A DNA stretch of 64,000 nt, from contig NZ_CP162133.1 of NCBI RefSeq assembly GCF_040833955.1, positions 2,440,001 through 2,504,000 on the forward strand, in the 5' to 3' direction. The translations under genes were made by a program, and so were the position numbers. The notes beneath the pieces are model-generated. The model was given only the letters and a program-made list of their open reading frames with translations. It made no database searches and was not told where the DNA came from. Positions 36,540 through 47,695 of the stretch are shown here, piece by piece (position 1 is the first letter of the stretch; the number at the start of each line of letters is the position of its first letter). This stretch comes from Leptospira sp. WS60.C2 (lineage in GTDB: Bacteria > Spirochaetota > Leptospiria > Leptospirales > Leptospiraceae).

Positions 36540-37313
36540 TTATAAAAGCTTCGTTTTTTCCGAAACAATTTCCTTAGGTGCCTCAGGCATCTGGTCTTTT
36601 AATAAAACTCCCGAACGTTGCTGTCTAAATGATTCTTGGATTAAATAAAGAGTCTTTTGGACAGCAAACGACAAAGGTAAACCCATAGGCCGAACATTCG
36701 AGATACAATTTCTGACTTCATCCGTATTTCCGATTTTAGGTGCGTACGTAAGATATAATCCCAAACTATCGGATGAGCTAAGTCCAGGTCTTTCTCCAAT
36801 GATCACTAAACTCATTTTTGCACCTAATCCACTTGCAATTTCATCACCTAAAGCTACCCTGCCCCATCTAACGAGCACAAGTGGAGATAAAGAGATTGTT
36901 GTTTTTTTGATTTCAACTAACAATAATTTCAAAAAAGGAATTAAATTCTCATCGATGGCACGAGCAGACAACCCATCCATACAAATGATGCTAAGATCCG
37001 TTTGAGACAGAAAGGGAAGGAGGGAGTGTTTCGCCTCATTTGTAAGACGTCTTCCGAGATCAGGTCTTAGAAGATATTCTTCCTTAGAGGTAACTTGGCT
37101 TTTGACAAAAAGAGTTTGGAGATTCCATTGGGAAGTAAGGTCCTTACATTGTTTTGTGATCTCATCCCATGAAGGTTCTTTAACGACTGCATCTTTTGCT
37201 CTTGCATGGTCCAAACGAAACTGTAACATTTCTTTGGTGGAGATGGAACCACCTGAACGCCGAAGCCCAATCCTTGCCTGTGTAAATTGTTTCCAAACAT
37301 CTAAATTTGACAT
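36540..37313 (-). CDS. eutC: Ethanolamine ammonia-lyase small subunit
   Basis: A 257-residue EutC, partner of EutB in the adenosylcobalamin-dependent enzyme that converts ethanolamine to acetaldehyde and ammonia. Family segments are RIGLRRSGGSISTKEMLQF near the N-terminus (written here in part), KSQVTSKEEYLLRPDLGRRL and VIIGERPGLSSSDSLGLYLTY. It starts 7 nt after the eutB stop. No other eut gene (EutA reactivase, microcompartment shell, EutG or EutD) lies within the window. Confidence 0.92.
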   Translation of the reverse strand: MSNLDVWKQFTQARIGLRRSGGSISTKEMLQFRLDHARAKDAVVKEPSWDEITKQCKDLTSQWNLQTLFVKSQVTSKEEYLLRPDLGRRLTNEAKHSLLPFLSQTDLSIICMDGLSARAIDENLIPFLKLLLVEIKKTTISLSPLVLVRWGRVALGDEIASGLGAKMSLVIIGERPGLSSSDSLGLYLTYAPKIGNTDEVRNCISNVRPMGLPLSFAVQKTLYLIQESFRQQRSGVLLKDQMPEAPKEIVSEKTKLL

Positions 37314-37320
37314 GGATTTT

Positions 37321-38706
37321 CTAAAACCTCATTTCCCTTTCAAAAAGAGATACCATTTGATTTTCTACTGGTAAAAATGTTTTTCCGCTCGAAAAGATTC
37401 CAGAACTTACTAACCACTCTTCAAACTCCGGTGTTGGTTTTAATCCTAAAACTTGCCTCAAATACAAAGCATCATGAAACGATGTACTTTGATACGATAA
37501 CATGACATCATCAGCTCCAGGAATTCCCATAATGAAATTACATCCAGCCACACCAAGTAATGTTAGAAGTACATCCATATCATCCTGGTCAGCATCGGCG
37601 TGATTTGTATAACAAATATCCACACCCATCGGTAGACCCATCAGTTTTCCACAGAAATGATCTTCCAATCCTGCTCGAATGATTTGTTTCCCATTGTATA
37701 AATATTCTGGGCCGATAAATCCAACGACTGAATTCACAAGTAGTGGCGAAAACTTTCTGGCAACGGCATAAGCTCGTACTTCTAGTGTTTGTTGGTCAAT
37801 TCCATGGTGTGCTCCCGCTGACAGAGCACTTCCTTGCCCCGTTTCAAAATACATCACATGATTTCCTTTGGTGCCTCTCTTTAGAGAAAGAGCCATCTCT
37901 CTTGCTTCCCAGAGTATGGATAAATTGATTCCAAAACTTTTGTTTAACTCTTCGGTCCCTCCGATGGATTGAAAAACCAAATCAACTGGTGCTCCTTTTT
38001 GCATCACTTCCATGGACGTTGTCACATGCGTTAAAATACAAGATTGAGTTGGGATAGAGTATTTTTGGATGATGGTATCAAGCATCTCAAGAAGTGAAAT
38101 ACAAGTTGGTACATGGTCGGTGGCAGGATTAATGCCGATCACCGCATCACCACTCCCAAGTAACAATCCATCGAGAATGCTTGCCGCAATGCCTTTTAGA
38201 TCATCAGTAGGATGATTGGGCTGCAAACGAACAGACAAACGTCCTGGTAGTCCAATGGTATTTCGAAACTGCGTAACAACTCTTACCTTTTGGCTGACAA
38301 GAATTAGATCTTGGTTGGACATGAGTTTTGAAACGGCCGCTACCATTTCCGGTGTGAGTCCCATTCGAATGGATTGCAAAAGGTTTCCATCGGTAGTTTC
38401 AGAAAGTAAAAAATCGCGAAACCCACCGACAGTGAGATGAGAAATGGGCCCGAAAGAGGATCTGTCAAAGGAATCTTGGATGAGCCTTGTCACCTCATCT
38501 ATGTTTGCAGGAATGAGTTCTTCATTTAAAAAGTCCGAAAGATAAACATCGGAGAGAACCATTTGGGCAGCCACTCGCTCCTCTTGGTTTTCTGCGGCAA
38601 CACCGGAAAGCACATCTCCCGAACGAAGGGGGCTTGCTTTTGCCAAAACTTCTTTTAGGTCTCGGAACTTGTATGTTTTTTTTCCGATGGTGATTTGGAG
38701 AGTCAT
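37321..38706 (-). CDS. eutB: Ethanolamine ammonia-lyase large subunit
   Basis: A 461-residue EutB, close to the usual 453-465. It holds the substrate and cobalamin sites. Recognisable segments are FRDLKEVLAKASPLRSGDVLSG, VAAENQEERVAAQ, GDAVIGINPATD, YFETGQGSALSAGAHHG and GIPGADDVMLSYQSTSFHD. The ~290-nt upstream region has no clear cobalamin riboswitch. Isolated eutBC may let the cell use ethanolamine from membrane lipids as a nitrogen source without a microcompartment. Confidence 0.93.
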   Translation of the reverse strand: MTLQITIGKKTYKFRDLKEVLAKASPLRSGDVLSGVAAENQEERVAAQMVLSDVYLSDFLNEELIPANIDEVTRLIQDSFDRSSFGPISHLTVGGFRDFLLSETTDGNLLQSIRMGLTPEMVAAVSKLMSNQDLILVSQKVRVVTQFRNTIGLPGRLSVRLQPNHPTDDLKGIAASILDGLLLGSGDAVIGINPATDHVPTCISLLEMLDTIIQKYSIPTQSCILTHVTTSMEVMQKGAPVDLVFQSIGGTEELNKSFGINLSILWEAREMALSLKRGTKGNHVMYFETGQGSALSAGAHHGIDQQTLEVRAYAVARKFSPLLVNSVVGFIGPEYLYNGKQIIRAGLEDHFCGKLMGLPMGVDICYTNHADADQDDMDVLLTLLGVAGCNFIMGIPGADDVMLSYQSTSFHDALYLRQVLGLKPTPEFEEWLVSSGIFSSGKTFLPVENQMVSLFEREMRF

Positions 38707-38999
38707 GCCTCCATCATTTCTATTTTGACAAATTGAAAATCCATTTTTTGAGAAAAAGTAGCAAAATTTAGCGGAATTCGCTACGAGGAAGAAACAATTC
38801 TAGACGCAGTGGAACGCAAAATAGTGAGGATTCCATCAATTTCAACTAACAAACGTAAAAACTAGAAGAATTGTTTGAAAAATTAACAAACCTTAGCTTA
38901 AAATTTTCCTATTTTAGAATATAAAATCAAACAGATCTAATTGACATGATCTTCGAAACATTCTTCCATAGTCCAAAATTCTTTTCGAATGAGGAAACT
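38707..38999. other. Divergent intergenic region, eutB / mini-lipoproteins
   Basis: An AT-rich 293-nt spacer between eutB and the first mini-lipoprotein gene. I see no gene, riboswitch or strong palindrome; promoters for both directions should lie here. Confidence 0.5.
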
Positions 39000-39221
39000 A
39001 TGAAAAAACTAGCATTAGCTGGAATCTTGCTTTCTTTACTCTGTTTTGCAAATTGTACGCAATACATTGTAATGGATAGTGCCAATGTAGACGGGAAACT
39101 TTATGTTTCGGTATTAAAGAAGCCTTTCTTGGGTGGAGCCGAAGGTTATATTTCAAAATGTGATGCAGATGCTTCTGGAAACTTAAAATGCAAACGAGTT
39201 CGTTTGGATGTTACAAACTAA
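39000..39221 (+). CDS. Mini-lipoprotein, family copy 1
   Basis: A 73-residue predicted lipoprotein, starting MKKLALAG after a GAGGAAAC ribosome site; the in-frame ATG at 38946 is less likely. The signal ends in CFANC. The mature part is about 50 residues with a pair of cysteines in ISKCDADASGNLKCKRVRLDV. It is the first of three adjacent genes with the same layout. The function is unknown. Confidence 0.75.
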   Translation: MKKLALAGILLSLLCFANCTQYIVMDSANVDGKLYVSVLKKPFLGGAEGYISKCDADASGNLKCKRVRLDVTN

Positions 39222-39231
39222 AAGGTAAATC

Positions 39232-39465
39232 ATGATGAAAAAAATTACACTATTACTCGGAACTCTTTTTCTTCTCCTTTCTGTTACAAACTGCGCGACT
39301 GTTTACCATATGAAATCTGGAAACAAAGGAAAAATGACTGTTACAAAACATTCATTTCTCAATTCAGATGAATACACTTGTGATGTCACTGCTCAAGATG
39401 ATTTAAGTTGTGTTAACATTGAAGGTGCATTCGCTAACAACCCTAGCTTAGATGCGAGAAATTAA
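39232..39465 (+). CDS. Mini-lipoprotein, family copy 2
   Basis: A 77-residue predicted lipoprotein, signal ending VTNC. It has the same plan as its neighbours: short mature chain, HSFLNSDEYTCDVT then DDLSCVNIEG, that is, two cysteines about eleven residues apart near the end. It lies 10 nt after copy 1, so they are probably co-transcribed. No function is recognised. Confidence 0.75.
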   Translation: MMKKITLLLGTLFLLLSVTNCATVYHMKSGNKGKMTVTKHSFLNSDEYTCDVTAQDDLSCVNIEGAFANNPSLDARN

Positions 39466-39485
39466 TCACTTCCAGGAAACCAATT

Positions 39486-39689
39486 ATGAATAAATTATTA
39501 TTAACACTCACACTCCTTTCTTCCAGTTTCTTAATTTCGTGCACAACAACAAGTTTGACACAAGTTGGAAACGCAACGTATCGTTTTTATCACCCATTCA
39601 TCGGTTTTTCAACTGAAGTTGAAAAATGTGATATCACGGCTGATGGAAAAAAAGTTACTTGTAAAGACGTAACAATTTCTTACGAGTAA
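39486..39689 (+). CDS. Mini-lipoprotein, family copy 3
   Basis: A 67-residue predicted lipoprotein, signal ending LISC. The mature chain holds YHPFIGFSTEVEKCDIT and DGKKVTCKDVTI, matching copies 1 and 2 in cysteine spacing and in an aromatic/Phe-rich stretch before the first cysteine. It lies 20 nt after copy 2. No function is recognised. Confidence 0.73.
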   Translation: MNKLLLTLTLLSSSFLISCTTTSLTQVGNATYRFYHPFIGFSTEVEKCDITADGKKVTCKDVTISYE

Positions 39690-39707
39690 AGATTAGATAG
39701 GTAGGTT

Positions 39708-40145
39708 ATGATTCAAAAAATTCTTTTTAGTTTGTTTTTTATTGTAACCTACCTTGCTTGCAAAGATACAAAATCGTCTGACCCAAACACCTTTCTCGGT
39801 GCAGAAGAACTCAAATCGATTTCCCTTACAGAATTCAAATCAAACGTCAAACCAGCAGAATCATTAGAGAATGTGGAAACATCCATTGCAAATCTTGGAA
39901 GTTTTTCCACTTCCATCGCCATCGCAAAGTCTCGCACGATCTTTAAAGAAAAATCAAACTCTAAATTAGTACCAAGAGCCATTTTGGTCCTTGCTGGTTC
40001 TGGAAAGATCCACTTCGATGATATAAATCTCATCGTAAAAGAAAACGATTGGGTACATTTTCCTCCTGCAAATGCTGTGGAAATTGAACCAATACCTGGC
40101 AAAGTGATTAAATTTCTCATCTTTCATGGATATTGGGAGAAATAA
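39708..40145 (+). CDS. Cupin-like lipoprotein
   Basis: A 145-residue predicted lipoprotein whose signal ends YLAC. The C-terminal half, with LVLAGSGKIHFDDINLIVKENDWVHFPP, has the Gly-x-Gly and Pro pattern of a single cupin barrel. Metal-binding histidines of classical cupins are mostly absent, so it may bind a ligand without catalysis. It is 18 nt after the third mini-lipoprotein and 25 nt before the photolyase-family gene, suggesting one transcript. Confidence 0.65.
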   Translation: MIQKILFSLFFIVTYLACKDTKSSDPNTFLGAEELKSISLTEFKSNVKPAESLENVETSIANLGSFSTSIAIAKSRTIFKEKSNSKLVPRAILVLAGSGKIHFDDINLIVKENDWVHFPPANAVEIEPIPGKVIKFLIFHGYWEK

Positions 40146-40170
40146 AAAAGTCTACTAACCATAGACTGAT

Positions 40171-41667
40171 ATGAAAAAAGCTCTCCTCATCCTCGGTAAC
40201 CAGCTTTTTGATCTATCAACTCTCATTCCCCACAACAAACGTTCGGAATATCTGGTCTTCCTAAGAGAAGACAAAGAACTGTGCACTTACTATCAGTTTC
40301 ACAAACAAAAAATACTCTTTTTCTTTTTAGCAATGAGAGCTTATGCGGAAGAACTAAGAACTCTCGGTTTTGAAGTCCATTACGAGACGTTTTCAACCAG
40401 TTCACATTCCTATGAAGACAAACTAACCACATGGCTCCAAAAACATAAAATACCAGAGATCCATTTCTTTGAGATTGAAGATCGATTCTTTGAAACACGA
40501 TTGGTTTCCCTCTTTCAAACCTTGGGACTCAACATTGTAGAACATAAGTCACCGATGTTTCTCACATCAAGACAAGAGTTTCAATCCTATCTTAGTAAAA
40601 ATAAAAAACCGTTCATGAAAACGTTTTATGAATTACAAAGAAAAAACTTAGATATCCTTTTGGATGAAAAGAGAGAACCCATCGGAGGAAGGTGGAGTTT
40701 TGATATAGAAAATCGAAAGAAGTTACCGAAATCTTACATCGCACCAGACTTACCAAAAATCAAGTTTACTAAAAAGGAAAAAGAAGTCTTTGATTTGATT
40801 GAGAAAGAATTTCCCATTCATCCAGGCAAGACAGAAGAGTTTTGGTTACCAACAACAAGAAAAGGAGCACAGGAATGGCTTCATTCTTTTTTAAAAGAAA
40901 GGTTTTCCCTTTTTGGTCCCTATGAAGATGCCTTTTCTACTGAATTTCCTTTTTTGCAACATTCTGTTTTGACACCATTTTTGAACGTTGGTCTTCTCAC
41001 ACCAAAAGAAGTCCTAGATGCCACCTTATCCTTTGCTAAAAAAAATACAGTTCCCATCGAGTCTTTGGAAGGATTCATTCGCCAAATCATTGGTTGGCGA
41101 GAGTTTATCAGAGGAATTTATCAAAATTTCGGAGAGATACAAGAAAATAAAAATCATTTTGGTCACACAAGAAAACTCACCAAACACTGGTATGATGGAA
41201 CAACAGGAATTCCACCACTTGATTTTGTGATCCAAAAATGCCATCGATATGGTTATGCCCATCACATCGAACGATTGATGGTCATTGGTTCCCTTATGGT
41301 ACTCTTTGAAATTGATCCTAAGGAAGCCTACAAATGGTATATGGAACTATTTATCGATTCTTCGGATTGGGTGATGGGACCAAATGTTTACGGAATGGCA
41401 TTATTTGCTGATGGTGGAATTTTTGCCACCAAACCATATATATGCGGATCCAATTACTACCAGAAGATGGGATCTTTTCCCAAGGGGGAGTGGGAAATTG
41501 CTGTGGATGGATTGTATTGGTCCTTCATTGATTCTCACAAGGAAACGTTTTCCAAAAACCCAAGGACGTCCGTCCTAGTCGGAAATTTACAGAGAATGCA
41601 AAAAGCAAGAAAGGATCTCTTGTTCCAAACGGCAAAAAAATGGAAAGAGGCCCTGACCCAAATATAA
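40171..41667 (+). CDS. Cryptochrome/photolyase-related protein (Phr/CryB type, no Fe-S cysteines)
   Basis: A 498-residue protein of the group of bacterial photolyases related to PhrB/CryB, which repair UV photoproducts using FAD. The N-terminal Rossmann part has LLILGNQLFD. The FAD domain has GWREFIRGIY, CHRYGYAHHIERLMV and MALFADGGIFATKPY. PhrB-type enzymes bind a [4Fe-4S] cluster with four cysteines. Here Cys357 (QKCHRYG) matches the first, and Cys425 (KPYICGSN) is nearby, but the later CxxC and CP pairs are absent: the region reads KMGSFPKGEW. The protein probably lacks the cluster. It follows the cupin-like gene closely. Confidence 0.85.
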   Translation: MKKALLILGNQLFDLSTLIPHNKRSEYLVFLREDKELCTYYQFHKQKILFFFLAMRAYAEELRTLGFEVHYETFSTSSHSYEDKLTTWLQKHKIPEIHFFEIEDRFFETRLVSLFQTLGLNIVEHKSPMFLTSRQEFQSYLSKNKKPFMKTFYELQRKNLDILLDEKREPIGGRWSFDIENRKKLPKSYIAPDLPKIKFTKKEKEVFDLIEKEFPIHPGKTEEFWLPTTRKGAQEWLHSFLKERFSLFGPYEDAFSTEFPFLQHSVLTPFLNVGLLTPKEVLDATLSFAKKNTVPIESLEGFIRQIIGWREFIRGIYQNFGEIQENKNHFGHTRKLTKHWYDGTTGIPPLDFVIQKCHRYGYAHHIERLMVIGSLMVLFEIDPKEAYKWYMELFIDSSDWVMGPNVYGMALFADGGIFATKPYICGSNYYQKMGSFPKGEWEIAVDGLYWSFIDSHKETFSKNPRTSVLVGNLQRMQKARKDLLFQTAKKWKEALTQI

Positions 41668-41736
41668 CAGCCCCCCCCAGTCAGTTTCGATAAAAGAATC
41701 CAATTCAGAAAAAAGAATCCATCCGATTGACAGGAA

Positions 41737-41765
41737 GAGGAAAACTTCCCTTACTTCGGTATAAA
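41737..41765 (+). promoter_or_regulatory. Sigma-70 promoter of katG
   Basis: TTGACA (41737-41742) and TATAAA (41760-41765) with a 17-nt spacer are close to ideal. The predicted start site, near 41772, falls inside the PerR box. Confidence 0.75.
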
Positions 41766-41782
41766 TTTAGATTGAATCTAAA
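41766..41782. promoter_or_regulatory. PerR box 1 at katG
   Basis: TTTAGATTGAATCTAAA is a perfect 8-1-8 palindrome placed directly after the -10 element, where it would block initiation. It shares TTAGA-N5-TCTAA with the perR box. Confidence 0.8.
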
Positions 41783-41803
41783 AAAATTGCTTGCCGTTTA
41801 TAA

Positions 41804-41818
41804 TTAGAATGAATCTAA
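41804..41818. promoter_or_regulatory. PerR box 2 at katG
   Basis: TTAGAATGAATCTAA has one mismatch between its 7-nt arms. It lies in the untranslated leader, 33 nt before the ATG. A weaker third half-site (AATCTAG) follows at 41829-41835. Confidence 0.65.
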
Positions 41819-41835
41819 ATTTAAACTAAATCTAG

Positions 41836-44076
<2,241 letters not shown>

Positions 44077-44079
44077 CAA

Positions 44080-44451
44080 ATGATCGTGTATAGCCGCAAA
44101 CAGTTTCTAAAAAAATCGATTTTGCTTGCGTCCACTCTCTCCCTTCTTAGGGGAGGGAGTGAGATCAATGCCAAAGATGCAAAATCAAAAAAAGAAAACC
44201 CTCTTCCCGAAGGCGAATCACCTGTTTCTGAGTCTGATCCCACAGCACAGGCACTAGGTTTCCACCAAGACGCAAAAGATACCGACTTCAATCTTTACCC
44301 AGATCGAAAATCAGCTCAGGCAAAACATCATGTTTGTTTGAGTTGCGCCCAATTCACTCCCTTAAACGAAGGATGGGGCAAATGTAATATTTTAACAGCA
44401 GGTGTGGTTTCCACAAAGGGTTGGTGCTCAGCCTTTTCAAAAAAATCTTGA
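44080..44451 (+). CDS. High-potential iron-sulfur protein (HiPIP), exported
   Basis: A 123-residue HiPIP. Cys86, Cys89, Cys102 and Cys116 have the spacing that binds one [4Fe-4S] cluster, and the typical DPTAQALGF and KGWCSAFSKK segments are present. The N-terminus SRKQFLKK followed by a hydrophobic stretch resembles a Tat signal with Lys for the second Arg, fitting export of a folded Fe-S protein. HiPIPs carry electrons in the periplasm. Start 3 nt after katG suggests shared transcription and possibly electron supply to KatG's peroxidase cycle; this partnership is inference. Confidence 0.85.
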   Translation: MIVYSRKQFLKKSILLASTLSLLRGGSEINAKDAKSKKENPLPEGESPVSESDPTAQALGFHQDAKDTDFNLYPDRKSAQAKHHVCLSCAQFTPLNEGWGKCNILTAGVVSTKGWCSAFSKKS

Positions 44452-44505
44452 TTCGTATTTGATCTATTTTTTGATTCATCGAAAGGTGGGGAGACCAAAC
44501 GTTTC

Positions 44506-47151
44506 GTGGATCAAAAAATACAATTAGACTATCAATATCTTTTAGAATGTTTAAAAGAAGTTTTAGAAGAGATTGGACAAAAAGATCTAATCCCTTACCT
44601 CCCGAAGAATCCGTCCCAATCACCTAACGGAAAAAATCTTCCCCAAAAAACACCAGAGCTCATAAGCCTTTGTTTCCAACTTCTCAACATGGTAGAGGAA
44701 AACGCCGCAGCTCAATACAGAAGAAAACAAGAAACAGGAGATGGTTTTACAAAACTTTCTGGATTATGGGGACAGTCTCTTACCAAAGCCAAAGAATATG
44801 GATTATCCCACAATGACATCCTTCCAATTTTAAAGGACATTGAATGTGAACCTGTTCTCACTGCCCATCCAACAGAAGCAAAACGAGCCAGTGTATTGGA
44901 AATTCACAGAGATTTATATTTACTTCTCGTAAAAAAAGAGAACACAATCTGGACCGATCTAGAAAGAGAAACGATACGAGAGGAAATCAAAGTCCAACTC
45001 GAGAGACTTTGGCGAACAGGAGAAATATTACTTCAAAAACCAGACATCACGAGTGAAAGAAGAAACATTGAACACTATTTAAAAAATGTTTTCCCCAATG
45101 TGTTACATGAATTAGACCAAAGATTTTTTCAAGCATGGAAACATTCCGGAGGGAGTCTTGAAGACCTATCTGATCCCAAATCACTCCCAATCATTCGATT
45201 CGGAAATTGGATTGGAGGAGATAGAGACGGTCACCCTTTTGTAACAAGCGAAATCACGAAAGAAACACTAACATTATTTAGTCAGTATGCTCGAGAGATT
45301 CATAAAAACAAATGTGTTGAACTGACTCAATTTTTATCTTTATCAGATCGAATCCAATCTCCACCAAAAGAATTTTTAGATCGATTAGAATCATGGCATA
45401 TAGAACACCAAGAAATTTCTCTCGATGTAAAAAAACGAAATCCAAGTGAGCCTTGGAGACAATACTGCAGCCTCCTTGCCGAAAAAATACAAAGGAATAT
45501 TAGCATTGAAGAATATTTAGAACACCTGAATTTTTTAAGAGAATCACTCAAATCAATTGGAGCCAAAAAAATTGCAAATCATTGTGTTTTCCCTTTGGAA
45601 CGACTTGCCTTATCGATAGGGTTTCACCTGGCAAAAACTGACATTAGACAAAACTCCCACTACCATTCCATTGCTATTGAACAAATTTTAAAAGCAAGTG
45701 GGACCTATGAATGGAACTATCGTGAGTGGACGGAAGAAAAAAAAATTCGCTTCATCCTTTCGGAACTTCAATCCCAAAGACCCTTTTTATTGCCAGAGGT
45801 AGACCCAGGGAAAGAAGCATCTAACATCTTAAATACTTACCGATCCCTTCGATCTTGTATCTCTCAATTGGGGACCAGTGGCATTGGAAGTTTTATTGTC
45901 AGTATGACGCAAAATGTATCAGACTTACTCTTAGTGTATTTATTCCTAAAAGAAGCCAATCTTTTAGAATTTCATGAAGAGAAAGGATTTTTTTCTCCCT
46001 TTCAAGTGGTTCCACTTTTTGAAACCATTGAAGACCTAGAACGATCACCAGAAATTTTAGATTCTTACCTCAAACAAGACATTGTCAAAAACTCTTTTAC
46101 CAACCAATCACTTCAAATCATGCTCGGTTATAGCGACTCCAATAAAGACGGTGGAATTTTTGCTAGCCAATGGAATTTGTATGCAACTGAGACTAAATTA
46201 ACCGAAATTGCCAACCAACACAATGTGAAACTCAAATTCTTTCATGGCCGCGGAGGGAGTATTTCAAGAGGAGGTGGGAAAACACATAAGTTTTTAGATG
46301 CCCTTCCTCATGGGACCTTGAATGGAAAAATACGAGTCACTGTTCAAGGTGAATCGATTAGCCAACAATATGCAAATAAAATCACAGCCATTTATAACTT
46401 AGAACTATTTCTTGCTACCACAACAAAAGTAACGATTCGTCACAAGTGGAATGAAAAAAAGAAACATCCAGCGTATCCAATCTTGGAATCCCTTTCGCAC
46501 CAAACGAAGAAAACATATACAAACTTATTACATACGGAAGGATTTTTAACATTCTTCTCGCAAGCGACCCCAATTGATGTCATTGAGAATTCAAAAATTG
46601 GATCAAGACCAAGTCGCAGAACGGGACAACGTACATTCCAAGATTTACGAGCCATCCCTTGGGTCTTTAGTTGGAGCCAATCAAGATTCCATTTACCCAA
46701 TTGGTTTGGTGTTGGTTCCGCGTTGTATGAATTAAGCCAAAACAAGAAAGAAGATTTCCACATCATCAAAGAAGAAATTAGGGAATGGCATTTCCTGAAT
46801 TACGTGATCAAAAATATAGAAACAGGGATTTATTCATCTTCACCTAACATTTACACTCTCTATGCAGATTTAGTGGAAGATGCAATGACTAAAAAGCAGA
46901 TACTTTCTCTCATCAATGAAGAATACAAAAAAACAATGGATGTTCTTTCTCAACTAAGAGGGAAAGAAATTCAATATGTAAGACCATCTCTTATGGAGAC
47001 TCTTAGTTTAAGAGAGCCGGGGCTGACCATCTTACATGAAAAACAAATTGATTTGTTAAGAAATTGGAGAAATCAACAAACAGAAGAAATGTTACAGGAT
47101 TTGCTTGTCACTGTGAATGCAATTGCAAGTGGTTTGAGAACCACAGGTTAG
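44506..47151 (+). CDS. ppc: Phosphoenolpyruvate carboxylase
   Basis: An 881-residue PEP carboxylase, which makes oxaloacetate from PEP and bicarbonate and refills the TCA cycle. Catalytic motifs are TAHPTEAKR (His near 121), NWIGGDRDGHPFVT, LGYSDSNKDGG and FHGRGGSISRGGG (His near 581). The length is near the bacterial norm (880-890). The start is GTG, about 12 nt after a GGGGAGA ribosome site. It is 54 nt after the HiPIP gene and may have its own promoter. Confidence 0.93.
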   Translation: MDQKIQLDYQYLLECLKEVLEEIGQKDLIPYLPKNPSQSPNGKNLPQKTPELISLCFQLLNMVEENAAAQYRRKQETGDGFTKLSGLWGQSLTKAKEYGLSHNDILPILKDIECEPVLTAHPTEAKRASVLEIHRDLYLLLVKKENTIWTDLERETIREEIKVQLERLWRTGEILLQKPDITSERRNIEHYLKNVFPNVLHELDQRFFQAWKHSGGSLEDLSDPKSLPIIRFGNWIGGDRDGHPFVTSEITKETLTLFSQYAREIHKNKCVELTQFLSLSDRIQSPPKEFLDRLESWHIEHQEISLDVKKRNPSEPWRQYCSLLAEKIQRNISIEEYLEHLNFLRESLKSIGAKKIANHCVFPLERLALSIGFHLAKTDIRQNSHYHSIAIEQILKASGTYEWNYREWTEEKKIRFILSELQSQRPFLLPEVDPGKEASNILNTYRSLRSCISQLGTSGIGSFIVSMTQNVSDLLLVYLFLKEANLLEFHEEKGFFSPFQVVPLFETIEDLERSPEILDSYLKQDIVKNSFTNQSLQIMLGYSDSNKDGGIFASQWNLYATETKLTEIANQHNVKLKFFHGRGGSISRGGGKTHKFLDALPHGTLNGKIRVTVQGESISQQYANKITAIYNLELFLATTTKVTIRHKWNEKKKHPAYPILESLSHQTKKTYTNLLHTEGFLTFFSQATPIDVIENSKIGSRPSRRTGQRTFQDLRAIPWVFSWSQSRFHLPNWFGVGSALYELSQNKKEDFHIIKEEIREWHFLNYVIKNIETGIYSSSPNIYTLYADLVEDAMTKKQILSLINEEYKKTMDVLSQLRGKEIQYVRPSLMETLSLREPGLTILHEKQIDLLRNWRNQQTEEMLQDLLVTVNAIASGLRTTG

Positions 47152-47153
47152 GA

Positions 47154-47182
47154 TACGCTTCCTACGTGAAGTAAGAAGCGTA
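47154..47182. terminator. Bidirectional hairpin between ppc and a convergent gene
   Basis: The perfect arms TACGCTTC and GAAGCGTA lie between the two stop codons, with a 13-nt loop. No clear T-run follows on the plus strand. Confidence 0.5.
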
Positions 47183-47191
47183 GAGACTGAT

Positions 47192-47497
47192 TTATAATTT
47201 TCCAGCTTCTTCTTCGTAAACTTTCGCGTCTGCTTCGAACTTTTCCGCCAAGTCAATCATCTCAGCTTTACGGTTGTCTTGGTAGATTGCCTTACCACCC
47301 TTTTGCGCTTTCGCCAAACCACGGTATTTCGTAGCAAGATCTTTGTGTTCTTTGGCTACTTTCAATAGATACGACTTTACCACTTTCTTTTCTTCTGGTG
47401 TATTTGCTTTTTGAACGAGTACCTTTTCGATATCTTCCAATGCAAAAAGGGATGTGGATACCAATGCTAAAATGAAAATAGATAGTTTTTTAATCAT
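47192..47497 (-). CDS. Small exported helical protein
   Basis: A 101-residue protein starting MIKKLSIF after an AGGAGA ribosome site; a longer reading frame to 47587 lacks such a site. The signal peptide ends SLFA before LEDIEK. The mature chain is about 82 residues, rich in Lys, Glu and Ala, and almost entirely helical, with no cysteines. The function is unknown. It resembles small periplasmic helical proteins only in general character. Confidence 0.7.
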   Translation of the reverse strand: MIKKLSIFILALVSTSLFALEDIEKVLVQKANTPEEKKVVKSYLLKVAKEHKDLATKYRGLAKAQKGGKAIYQDNRKAEMIDLAEKFEADAKVYEEEAGKL

Positions 47498-47695
47498 ATT
47501 TAATCTCCTGGTGTTAGACAAAACAGAGATTCGAAACTGTGAGAAAAAATAAAAAAGTAATACAGTTTCCCCAAAAAAGGAAACCAAACACCTGACAGTT
47601 GCTTAAGTATGAAGCAAGTTGTTCGTGCCTAAAGCCAACGCTCATTGCAACTGGATTCTTTTGGTTTAGGACAAAGACAATGCCAAAATGAATCC

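Noticed and set aside
38707..38945. Cobalamin riboswitch before eutB
   Set aside because: I looked for the conserved B12-box sequence and its supporting stems and did not find them.
41671..41678. Run of eight C between the photolyase-type gene and katG
   Set aside because: A homopolymer that could vary in length, but it lies well upstream of the katG promoter and in no coding frame.
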